Below, in pieces: positions 36,242 through 44,177 of a stretch of DNA of 64,000 nucleotides. Made by a program: the position numbers and the translations under genes. The stretch spans positions 1 through 64,000 of the forward strand of contig JAJQBQ010000018.1 of assembly GCA_021203205.1 (NCBI GenBank), read 5' to 3'. This DNA is from Lachnospiraceae bacterium. GTDB lineage: Bacteria; Bacillota; Clostridia; Lachnospirales; Lachnospiraceae. Within the stretch, counting starts at the first letter, position 1; the number at the start of each line of letters is the position of its first letter. The notes below the pieces were generated by a model. That model saw nothing but the letters and a program-made list of their open reading frames with translations, had not been told where the DNA came from and ran no database searches.

Positions 36242-37945
36242 ATGACAGATGAAAAGATCGAAATATGGCTTGTAGGAAACACGGGGTTGCGTAACCCCAA
36301 CCGTATTCAGGAAGGATTTTCTGTATATGCAAATTCTTCTTTTGTAGGGAACCTTCATGGGCATGACAATGAGATTGGATTTATGAATCTCCTGAATGAA
36401 AAGGGGATTATTCAGAACGAAAGCGGCAAAGATGCTTCGGGCAGCCATGCCAGAAAGTGGCGCCTGATGTTTGCAAAAAATGGCTTCATTTATCCGCAGG
36501 TCAGCAAAAAAGATGGAAAGCAGGATGATCTCGGAAAACTGGATACAATCACACCCTTTGGAAGAATGTTTCTGAAAGCAGATACACTCCCGGCAGTACA
36601 GGAGTGTTTTCTGCGCGCTATGAGCGTGGAACAATTCCAGATGCCGGATAAGAGTGGTTATTTTTCTCCGCTGAGATGGATGCTTGCTATTATGTTGGAA
36701 CTGGAAAAAAGAACAGGCTCCTCTGAAATCAGTCGGATGGAGTTCGCTTTATGGGGGCATTCTACCAATCCCAGTTATAGCGTGAATGAGGTCGTTAACA
36801 ATATTCTTGATCTGAGAGATCGTCGGGCAAAAGCTCCGGCGAAACGTCCATTTGATAGAAAAGAGATAGCTAAGAGATCTGAACATTACGATAAAAAGCC
36901 GGATAATTTTAAAGACTACAGTGATATGAATATGCGTTATCTGCGCATTTCCGGCATTTTTCAACGGAAGGGCAGAGGGTTAATCATCGTACCGACAAAG
37001 CATGTTCTGGCGGAGAAACTTGCGAAAACAACAGCGAGTACAGAACCGTTATTCCAGGCATACCAGACGCTGTGCATTGGTGCGCCTTTGCCGACGGATA
37101 ATAAGAGTGTTGCTAAGGCTTTGTTGGATGATCTGATGAAGCAAATGAAAGAACGGCATATTCCTTTTGAAATGCCTGATCTTCCGTTGACAACAGCAGT
37201 GGAAATCAACATTGTCAGACAGAGCTTGGAAAATATTCTCGCACAGACGGATGAAATCAGATATGCGGAAGAACAGCGCGGCCAATGGCAGGAAATCTCT
37301 GATTATATGACGCTGCTTATCAAAGGCGGTGGCAAAAAGGAATATGGCGATGAGAATGTAATCGAAGTTCCGAAAGACGAAACACCAGCGTATCTTGAGT
37401 GGACGCTTTGGAGAGCGGCACTTGCAATCGATCACCTGGTCAATAAACCATACGACATTAGGGGATTCCGGCTGGATTCTGATTTCCTGCCGGTGTCAGC
37501 AGCCGGAGGTGGCAAGGGCGATTTATATTGTGAATTTAAGGATTTTACGATACTTACTGAAGTTACGATGTCTACTTCTTCACGCCAGGAAGCGATGGAG
37601 GGCGAACCGGTCAGACGTCATGTATCAGATGCGGTATTGAAATATGACAAGCCGGTGTACGGGATGTTTATTGCAGTTAAGATTGATACCAATACTGCGG
37701 AGACGTTTCGGCATGGAATCTGGTATGCGAAAGGTGACGTGAAGCAGAGACTGGATATTCTACCTTTGACGCTGGCACAGTTTCAGAAATATTTTGAGTC
37801 TATGTTTAAGGCTGATAAGGCAAGACCGGAACAGTTGAGGGATCTGATTTTGCAGTGTGAGGCGCAGAGGGATGAGCTTGAGGCACCGGCGTGGAAAGAA
37901 TATATAAATTCAATGATAACAAAAAAAGTTGCTGATATTTCGTAA
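36242..37945 (+). CDS. AlwI-family type IIS restriction endonuclease
   Basis: The 567-residue protein opens with WLVGNTGLRNPNRIQEGF and ends its core with GKGDLYCEF, LTEVTMSTSSRQEAMEG and EPVRRHV. This set is typical of the AlwI-like endonucleases, which have an N-terminal recognition part and a C-terminal PD-(D/E)XK-type cleavage part. AlwI reads GGATC and cuts a few bases outside. The neighbouring double methylase is the expected partner because the site is asymmetric. I infer GGATC-like specificity, but it cannot be proved from sequence. No frameshift is visible, so the system may be active. Confidence 0.88.
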   Translation: MTDEKIEIWLVGNTGLRNPNRIQEGFSVYANSSFVGNLHGHDNEIGFMNLLNEKGIIQNESGKDASGSHARKWRLMFAKNGFIYPQVSKKDGKQDDLGKLDTITPFGRMFLKADTLPAVQECFLRAMSVEQFQMPDKSGYFSPLRWMLAIMLELEKRTGSSEISRMEFALWGHSTNPSYSVNEVVNNILDLRDRRAKAPAKRPFDRKEIAKRSEHYDKKPDNFKDYSDMNMRYLRISGIFQRKGRGLIIVPTKHVLAEKLAKTTASTEPLFQAYQTLCIGAPLPTDNKSVAKALLDDLMKQMKERHIPFEMPDLPLTTAVEINIVRQSLENILAQTDEIRYAEEQRGQWQEISDYMTLLIKGGGKKEYGDENVIEVPKDETPAYLEWTLWRAALAIDHLVNKPYDIRGFRLDSDFLPVSAAGGGKGDLYCEFKDFTILTEVTMSTSSRQEAMEGEPVRRHVSDAVLKYDKPVYGMFIAVKIDTNTAETFRHGIWYAKGDVKQRLDILPLTLAQFQKYFESMFKADKARPEQLRDLILQCEAQRDELEAPAWKEYINSMITKKVADIS

Positions 37946-37981
37946 ATATGTTGTTATATTAAGATAAAGGAGGTTCATAAA

Positions 37982-38797
37982 ATGCCGAAAGAATTTACAC
38001 AGGAGCAACTATTGATACCTATATATATCAATGAAAAGATAATATTAGATATGTTAGCAATAATGGAAGATGGGTTTTCAAAAGTCAGCCAAGTAAGTTC
38101 GTCTGAACTTGTAAGTAGCTCTAATGAAAAAGCTGGGACGATTAATGGTTCGACATCGCTGTTGAATAAATTATTTAAAATTGAATTGAATGGAGAACTT
38201 TCTGGAACAAAAAAAATAGAAGGCAATGAAAGTATTTCCAAGGAAAAAGTACATACAAATACCTCATTATTATCCAAATTTAGGACAACTTTGACAGATA
38301 ACAAAATATTGGATATGACGGGAGATATTTCAAATATGAAAATTGGCATGTTTGTGGAGATGGAAGGCGAGTTACAAAAAAATCCATTGATTGATTATAT
38401 GGATAAATTTGTTGATATATTTCGTATGGCAAATATCTTTGCTGATCCGCCAGCCTTGGGAAATAAAAAGAGTGCTTCTGTTGAAAAAGATAAAAATCAA
38501 CATATTGTTAAGCAAATTACGGATTTTTCATCTGAACTTAAAAATAGTGGAACCATAGATTTTATTATGACAAATGATAAAGGAAAGGTCGTATTATCGG
38601 CTCAAGAACAATATTTGGCTAATGACAATATATCGGAGATGTTAGGCGGGAAATTTAAAGTGTTAGGCAAGGTAATATCTGTTTGTAAAGATAGTTCCAC
38701 AAATATAGATTTGTTAAGAAAGACAATATTTTCGATATTAACGGATAAGACAATAGAAGATATGTTTTCTGGACTAAAAGAATCAGACGGTGAGTAA
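37982..38797 (+). CDS. AT-rich gene after the restriction operon, possibly DUF6414-like
   Basis: The 271-residue protein is soluble with no signal peptide. The start LLIPIYINEKIILDMLAIMEDG followed by a Ser/Thr/Asn-rich stretch and then HTNTSLLSKFRTTLTDNKIL resembles the layout I recall for DUF6414, but I am not sure. The gene is clearly more AT-rich than its neighbours, which suggests recent transfer. AAAGGAGG (37968-37975) is a strong ribosome binding site. It lies 36 bp after the endonuclease stop and could share its transcript. Function unknown; position suggests a defence accessory. Confidence 0.65.
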   Translation: MPKEFTQEQLLIPIYINEKIILDMLAIMEDGFSKVSQVSSSELVSSSNEKAGTINGSTSLLNKLFKIELNGELSGTKKIEGNESISKEKVHTNTSLLSKFRTTLTDNKILDMTGDISNMKIGMFVEMEGELQKNPLIDYMDKFVDIFRMANIFADPPALGNKKSASVEKDKNQHIVKQITDFSSELKNSGTIDFIMTNDKGKVVLSAQEQYLANDNISEMLGGKFKVLGKVISVCKDSSTNIDLLRKTIFSILTDKTIEDMFSGLKESDGE

Positions 38798-38903
38798 TTT
38801 AATTTACCTGATTTGGTTACCAAAATAGATGGACCGGCAATTATAGTTATTCCTATAGCAATTTATGTGTAAGCATACTTAAAGGGGAAATATATTGGTT
38901 TAT

Positions 38904-39041
38904 ATGATGTGTAATGTAGCATTGCCGAGTTGGCTGAACTATGAAGCGGAACATGCAGGGTAAAATGTATCAAGAGTTCTACAGGAAGCGTTAATCCGTG
39001 TTCTGAATATACAGAATCCCGGAAGGCCTAATAATCAGTAG
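38904..39041 (+). pseudogene. HicB-family antitoxin remnant
   Basis: The frame encodes NVALPSWLNYEAEHAG, an in-frame TAA at 38961-38963, then NVSRVLQEALIRVL. Together these match the C-terminal DNA-binding part of HicB antitoxins. The N-terminal HicB domain and any HicA gene are absent. The premature stop may come from a one-base change of an Ile codon. The rest of 38798-39219 shows no other gene I can support. Confidence 0.7.
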
Positions 39042-39187
39042 TATATTTGGGCAAGATTACCATAACCATCATCATTTTCGTAAAAAAGGGAGAATGAGAC
39101 CTGATACTGCCCTTCATAAAAATTTGCGAGTTTATCGTTGAGAGTAGTTTGGCCATGATGATAGCACCATTCGATTCGCGAAAACAT

Positions 39188-39214
39188 AACAGCCGGCATA
39201 AAACGCCGGCTGTT
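39188..39214 (-). terminator. Hairpin after the minus-strand ATPase gene
   Basis: AACAGCCGGC and GCCGGCTGTT form a perfect 10-bp stem with a 7-nt loop, 6 nt after the ATPase stop codon on the minus strand. The following T-run is short (ATGTTTTC), so termination may be partial. Confidence 0.65.
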
Positions 39215-39219
39215 CACTG

Positions 39220-39888
39220 CTATATAATTTTTCCATCATCAATTGTAATAACCCGGTCGGCCAGCCCGGCTATGGCCGGATCATGGGTCACCATGATCAA
39301 TGTCTGTCCGAATCTGCCGGCACAGTCGCGCAGCAGATCAACGGTCTCGCTGCCGCTTTTTTTATCCAGGTTTCCTGTCGGTTCATCTGCGAAGATCAGC
39401 TGCGGCCTGGCAATCACGGAGCGTGCGATGGCCACTCTTTGCTGTTCGCCGCCGGACAATTCGGAGGGATATTTTTTCAGCTTGTCCTCTATGCGAAGAA
39501 TTTTCGCGATCTCATGCAGAAAATCCGAATCTGCGCGTTTCCCGTCCAGCTTTAACGGCATGCAGATATTATTCTGAACCGTGTACTCGTCCAGCAGATT
39601 AAACTGCTGAAAAACAAAGCCCATCGAGCGTCTGCGGAATTCTGCCATCTTTGTATCTGACCAGGAATATAAATCCTCGCCATTCAGCAGAACCTGCCCG
39701 GAGGTCGGCCTGTCGAGCCCGCCGAGGACATGCAGCAGTGTGGATTTCCCGGAACCGCTGCGCCCGATGATCGCGTAAAACAGGCCCGCCTCGAAATCCA
39801 CGCTGACTCCATTTAAAGCGTGCACTTCGCCGGACGCGGCTTTATAGGTTTTATATAAGTCTTTCGCTGAAAGAATGATGTCAGGCAT
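39220..39888 (-). CDS. ABC transporter ATPase, MacB/LolD type
   Basis: The 222-residue ATPase has Walker A (GRSGSGKST), a Q-loop (FVFQQFNLL), signature LSGGEQQR, Walker B (LIFADEPTGNLD) and VTHDP. This group works with FtsX-like permeases, and one is encoded divergently from 40219. AAGGAGGT lies 5 nt before the ATG. Divergent ATPase and permease genes are unusual; most such pairs form one operon. Confidence 0.92.
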   Translation of the reverse strand: MPDIILSAKDLYKTYKAASGEVHALNGVSVDFEAGLFYAIIGRSGSGKSTLLHVLGGLDRPTSGQVLLNGEDLYSWSDTKMAEFRRRSMGFVFQQFNLLDEYTVQNNICMPLKLDGKRADSDFLHEIAKILRIEDKLKKYPSELSGGEQQRVAIARSVIARPQLIFADEPTGNLDKKSGSETVDLLRDCAGRFGQTLIMVTHDPAIAGLADRVITIDDGKII

Positions 39889-40133
39889 GATACCTCCTTA
39901 GAATTTTTCAAATCCAAAATCCGGAATCAATGCAAAGCATTTCATCCGAATTTCAGAAAGAAAACGACTGATTCTTGAAGTGAACGTTTTGCTTCGAAAA
40001 AGTCGTTCACGTAAGATCTGTTTGGTCATATAATTCCTGCAAGTATAATTGTTCATTGTGGAGAAGTCAACTATATTTCTTATGTACTATTTGTTTTTTT
40101 TGAACAATATATCCCATACCACATAATTCTTTG
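39889..40133. other. Divergent regulatory spacer
   Basis: Between the ATPase and the permease promoter. GTGAACG/CGTTCAC (39979-40009 area) forms an inverted repeat with a 17-nt loop. A T-rich segment (TTGTTTTTTTTGAAC, about 40091) follows. No coding frame is convincing. Promoter activity toward the ATPase gene must lie here. Confidence 0.45.
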
Positions 40134-40162
40134 TTGACACGCCGGGGGAAGGCGCTTATAAT
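40134..40162 (+). promoter_or_regulatory. Consensus sigma-A promoter of the FtsX permease
   Basis: TTGACA (40134-40139) and TATAAT (40157-40162) are both perfect with a 17-nt spacer. The spacer holds CGCC...GGCG, a possible small operator. The transcript would begin near 40169, 50 nt before the start codon. Confidence 0.88.
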
Positions 40163-40218
40163 GCCGCTGTGAGTGGATGTATTTGAGCGTATGTATTTTT
40201 TCACGGGGAGAAATTGAT

Positions 40219-43200
40219 ATGAACAGGGAATTATGGCGTCTGGCCGTCCAGGCCACATGGAAAAAGAAACGGGGAAGCATGCTTTTATTTCTGGTGCTCC
40301 TGGTTTCTTTTTCGTTTTCCATGATGATGCTGATGTATACGGGAAGTATTGAGCTGACGAACGAGGAGTACCGTTTTGACACTTACGGCACCTGGTACGG
40401 TGCCATTCCGGACGGGAAAGTTGCAGATGAAAGCTGGCTGTCCGGTCAGGATTGGCTGGATGAGCTCGGCGTATGCGTTTCTTATGGTTCAATTTCCGCG
40501 GGAACCTCCGGCGGCGGAATCGGGACGGTTGACGAAGCCTTTCTTGAAATCGGAAGAATTCAGCTGGAAGACGGTACTTTTCCGGAGGCAGAGGACGAAA
40601 TCGCCATGGAGGCGGATCTGTTAAGTGCTCTGGGCTACGATTATACACTGGGGCAGAAAATCACCGCGACCGTCCGGGTGACGGCGGGGGATGTGACCCT
40701 GTACGTGGAACAAACCTGGACGCTCTGCGGTGTCCTGAAGGAGTACACAGATCTCTGGAGCCTTTCTAATAATAAAAATAACCGGCTGTTAAACAGCGCG
40801 ATCATCTCAGAAGCCGGGGCAGAGCGGCTCCTTGCGGCGACGGAGGAAACAGCTGCAGAGTATGAGGAGCTTCTGGCGGGCGTGGCAGCAGATGGAACAG
40901 AAAGTTCGGAGACGGATATAGCAACGGACGGGATAGGAAGTGCGAGGCTGGATTTGGCAACGGACGAGACAGAAAGTGAAGAGACAGATCCGACGACGGA
41001 CAGGACAGAAAGCGTGGAGACGGATCCGACAACGGATAGGACAGAAAGTGCGAATACGAATTCGACAACGGACGAGACAAAAGGTGCGGAGACGGATTTA
41101 ACGACATACGAGTCGGGAACATCAGAGAATGCACAGACGAAAGCCGTGGATATCACCCCGGATTCGCCGGTAAGGGAATATTTTTTCATCGTGAAAGAGG
41201 GCGAAGAAGAGACGATGATCTTCGACGTGCATGAATATCTGCTCTCGTCAAGGGCAGTGCTGTCGACATCGGCCGTGTACGACACCAGCGTGTGCGTCAA
41301 CACCACGGCGTACCAGGAAAGCATGGGGAATGATTATCATATTTTCTATGTGGTCCTGATTTTTGCGATCACATTCCTCGCGGTTCTTTGCATATATACC
41401 GTGCAACTGCCAGATGAAGTGCATCATATTGCTCTGTTTCGCGGCATTGGTGCCGCAAAGGGGCAGATTCGGCTGCTTTTGTTTTACGAAACCGGCATCG
41501 TGTGCATCCCCGCATGCCTGGGAGGCGCACTTTTGGGGGCTGCAGGGACGTGGCTTATGCTTGCAGTGGCTGTATATTCCGGCTCGGCCACAGTGCATGT
41601 GCAGACAGATTTTCCGATCCTTCTGGCGGCCGGGGCTTTGTGGCTGATCGGCGTGGTGCTGGCAAGGCTGATCGTCCTGCAGGTTGCCTTTACATCTCCT
41701 CTGACGGGGCGCTTCCGGATGCAGACGCGAAGGAGAAAGGGACAGCGCTTTGTGCGGCGGGGCATGATCGCATTTCTGACAGCTATGCTGTGCGCCGCGG
41801 CAACTTTCACAGTGATGGAAAGCCTGGATCCGGGCTATCGTTATAGATACTGGTCTGCCATGCCGTCTTACGTACTTTGGCGTGCTTCGAACACAAATAC
41901 GTGGAATGCAGATGCCGATGAGGAGGAATCTCTGCCTGATACCGTGACAAAAGCGGAAGTGAACCTTCTCCGCGACGTTCCCGGAATCTCCAATGTCGCA
42001 GGCTTCGGAGAATTGGAAGTGTCTCTGTCCTTTGAGGGGATGGAGAAAATCGAACTGGTAAATGCTTATGCCGAAATCATGGGCGAAATGGGCGATGAAG
42101 ACGGGGGAAATTTATCCTCGGCAGACAGTGGGGAGGCGGAAAATGCATCTGTCACTGCCAGTGGGGAAGAGTCAGCTGAGGAAGCTGCATCTATCAATGT
42201 CACCTTGTATATGATCGACCCGGATGACAACTGGGAGAGTACGTTTGATCTGGAAGGATCGGGGATCGATTTGGATGCTTTTGAGAGCGGAAACTGCGTG
42301 GCGGTCATGTTTCCAACTTTAAATGGAACTGTCACGTATGATGGAACAGAATATGAGGACACCGGTATCCAGATGGGAGATACGATTTACCTGACGCCTG
42401 ATGGGGTAAGCGCGACGGATTCGGACCAGACATCGGACATTGCGAATCAAACAGAATCGACATCTGACGGAGCCGTCTCCGTTACGGTCGGCGGGGTTTT
42501 AAATTTTGAATCCACCATGTTTAACCGCATGCTGTCGACCACGGATCCATATGTCATCGTCTGCTCGGAAGCCTTTCTGGAAAAGCTGCTGGACACTTTG
42601 CCAGAGGGAACGGTCTGGGGGAAATACCGCTCCGGTGAAGAAATCGGTTACAGCCGCGTCTATCTGTATGCGGATCAAAATGCCGGTTATCTTTCCACGG
42701 ATGCAACTTTAGCCCAGATCGCCACGGGCAGCAGTTTATCTCTTTCCAACCGCAGGTCGGAATATGCATCCTATGTTCAGCAATATCTGCAATCTCTGCT
42801 GATGATATTGATCAGCGGCGGCGCAGTCATTCTTATGTTGTTGCTGATTTTAAGCAATACCATCCGTCTGGATGCCACGCACGAGCGCAGATCCTGTGGG
42901 ATTCTGCAGGCGCTTGGCATGTCCGTGCGACAGCTTCGGGCAAAAATATTGCGAAGCGCCGTACTTCACGGAATATTTGCAACTGTGGGCGGCTGGCTGA
43001 TTTACGCCGGATACCTTGTTTACTCCGCACGCGCACTTCAGGAATCCTGGCTGGAAAGAGGAACGGAAAAAACATTTTCTTACGCGATACAGACCAAAAT
43101 TTCCAGTTTGACAAGTCTCGGAGGCGTACCGATTGCCTGGATCATGACTTTTTTGGAAGTACTGGCGGTTCTGCTTGTGTTTGCGTTGGCAAAGCGGAAG

Positions 43201-43236
43201 CTCATCTCGGAGAGTTTGATGGGGAAGCTGGATTAG
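40219..43236 (+). CDS. FtsX-like ABC permease with in-frame repeats in its outside loop
   Basis: From the ATG at 40219 (GGGGAG 8 nt upstream) the protein has 1005 residues. It has a helix at about 21-41, a long outside domain, three helices around 375-495, a second helix at about 520-540 with another outside domain, and a final three-helix FtsX unit from about 850. PDEVHHIALFRGIGAAKGQIR and DATHERRSCGILQALGMSVRQLR are the two FtsX coupling loops. Residues about 223-294 are six 12-residue repeats of the TTDRTESVETDP type. The ATPase at 39220 is the likely partner. The large outside domains suggest export of, or resistance to, peptide antibiotics. Confidence 0.85.
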   Translation: MNRELWRLAVQATWKKKRGSMLLFLVLLVSFSFSMMMLMYTGSIELTNEEYRFDTYGTWYGAIPDGKVADESWLSGQDWLDELGVCVSYGSISAGTSGGGIGTVDEAFLEIGRIQLEDGTFPEAEDEIAMEADLLSALGYDYTLGQKITATVRVTAGDVTLYVEQTWTLCGVLKEYTDLWSLSNNKNNRLLNSAIISEAGAERLLAATEETAAEYEELLAGVAADGTESSETDIATDGIGSARLDLATDETESEETDPTTDRTESVETDPTTDRTESANTNSTTDETKGAETDLTTYESGTSENAQTKAVDITPDSPVREYFFIVKEGEEETMIFDVHEYLLSSRAVLSTSAVYDTSVCVNTTAYQESMGNDYHIFYVVLIFAITFLAVLCIYTVQLPDEVHHIALFRGIGAAKGQIRLLLFYETGIVCIPACLGGALLGAAGTWLMLAVAVYSGSATVHVQTDFPILLAAGALWLIGVVLARLIVLQVAFTSPLTGRFRMQTRRRKGQRFVRRGMIAFLTAMLCAAATFTVMESLDPGYRYRYWSAMPSYVLWRASNTNTWNADADEEESLPDTVTKAEVNLLRDVPGISNVAGFGELEVSLSFEGMEKIELVNAYAEIMGEMGDEDGGNLSSADSGEAENASVTASGEESAEEAASINVTLYMIDPDDNWESTFDLEGSGIDLDAFESGNCVAVMFPTLNGTVTYDGTEYEDTGIQMGDTIYLTPDGVSATDSDQTSDIANQTESTSDGAVSVTVGGVLNFESTMFNRMLSTTDPYVIVCSEAFLEKLLDTLPEGTVWGKYRSGEEIGYSRVYLYADQNAGYLSTDATLAQIATGSSLSLSNRRSEYASYVQQYLQSLLMILISGGAVILMLLLILSNTIRLDATHERRSCGILQALGMSVRQLRAKILRSAVLHGIFATVGGWLIYAGYLVYSARALQESWLERGTEKTFSYAIQTKISSLTSLGGVPIAWIMTFLEVLAVLLVFALAKRKLISESLMGKLD
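40885..41100 (+). repeat. 36-bp in-frame tandem repeat, 6 copies
   Basis: Units start at 40885, 40921, 40957, 40993, 41029 and 41065. Each encodes 12 residues such as TTDRTESVETDP; Thr, Asp, Glu and Ser dominate. A partial seventh follows. The repeats fall in the first outside domain of the permease. Confidence 0.9.
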
Positions 43237-43403
43237 GTCTTAAAGCTGATGGAGTCAATGCGTTTTATCGCGCTGAATATATCGAGGCCTGTCTAATGGA
43301 AGACGTTGTGGATTCTTACGATATTCAGGATGTTATTTTTATGAATAACCTGAATTCGGCGGGTGGGACGCTCCAGAAACATCTGCAGGCGTTTATAGAA
43401 TGA
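43237..43403 (+). pseudogene. Unidentified coding fragment after the permease
   Basis: Directly after the permease stop, a different frame stays open to TGA at 43401 and reads as ordinary protein (DVVDSYDIQDVIFMNNL, ending LQKHLQAFIE). It has no start codon of its own. It looks like the C-terminal scrap of a deleted gene. I do not recognise the family. Confidence 0.4.
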
Positions 43404-43460
43404 GTAATGCAGAAATTTGCAAATAAATTGCAGAATAGATGTGAAATCCTCTGAATTTGC

Positions 43461-43489
43461 TTGACGGCAATATTAGGCCGTGCTAACAT
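43461..43489 (+). promoter_or_regulatory. Possible promoter of the PAP2-VanZ operon
   Basis: TTGACG (43461-43466) and TAACAT (43484-43489) with a 17-nt spacer. Confidence 0.45.
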
Positions 43490-43562
43490 CCGCAGTACAC
43501 TAATGCTGCCCGCATGCTGCTTCGTGGAAAAGGCAACAGATAGATAAGCCAGAAAAATTCGT

Positions 43563-43610
43563 GGTCAAAAAAGTGTAGTCGCCGTGGGGTTTTAGTACAG
43601 CGACTACAAT
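43563..43610 (+). promoter_or_regulatory. Inverted repeat and dispersed motif before PAP2
   Basis: TGTAGTCGC (from about 43575) and GCGACTACA (to 43609) form a perfect 9-bp stem. It overlaps GGTCAAAAAAGTGTAGTCGCCG, which nearly repeats 17127-17149. It ends just before the ribosome binding site and could control translation or act as an operator. Confidence 0.5.
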
Positions 43611-43622
43611 GGAGGTATTGCT

Positions 43623-44165
43623 TTGACAGGAATGGATGCCGATATTTTATTATTTATTCAGGAATATATAAGGAATCCCGCGCTGGATGTATTTTTCAAA
43701 GCCATTACGCATCTCGGTGACGCAGGTATTTTCTGGATTATTTTGACGATATGCCTGCTTCCCTTTAAAAAGACGAGAAAAGCGGGCATTTGTTCCGCCT
43801 GTGCGTTGCTCGGATCGTTGCTTGTGAACAATATGATCCTGAAGGTTCTGGTGAACCGGACGCGTCCCTATGAAATGATCGAGGGGCTTGTCTGCATCAT
43901 TGCGCCGGCGGTCGACGCATCCTTTCCTTCCGGCCACACAGGTGCGAGTTTTGCCTCTGCGGTCGCCATGTTTTGGCATTTGCCCCGCCGATGGGGGATT
44001 TTACTGCTGGTGATCGCCTCGCTGATCGCGTTTTCCAGGCTGTATGTGGGTGTTCATTATCCCACGGATGTTCTGGGCGGCCTGGTGACGGGGATCGGGC
44101 TGGGGCTTCTGGTAAATTTTGTGGGAGAGAGGATCAGCCGAAGGAAGGGGACAGCGACTATATAG
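43623..44165 (+). CDS. PAP2-family membrane phosphatase
   Basis: The 180-residue integral membrane protein has the three PAP2 phosphatase motifs: KVLVNRTRP, PSGH and SRLYVGVHYPTD, with catalytic His in the second and third. It has about five helices. Such enzymes dephosphorylate undecaprenyl pyrophosphate or phosphatidic acid at the membrane face. GGAGG at 43611-43615 is 7 nt from a TTG, making TTG the likely start; ATG at 43632 is too far. The gene is followed 12 bp later by a VanZ gene. Confidence 0.92.
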   Translation: MTGMDADILLFIQEYIRNPALDVFFKAITHLGDAGIFWIILTICLLPFKKTRKAGICSACALLGSLLVNNMILKVLVNRTRPYEMIEGLVCIIAPAVDASFPSGHTGASFASAVAMFWHLPRRWGILLLVIASLIAFSRLYVGVHYPTDVLGGLVTGIGLGLLVNFVGERISRRKGTATI

Positions 44166-44177
44166 GAGAAAAATTAT

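Noticed and set aside
39035..39217. Minus-strand frame of 60 codons near the HicB remnant
   Set aside because: It contains the palindrome that follows the ATPase gene, and no family or ribosome binding site was evident.
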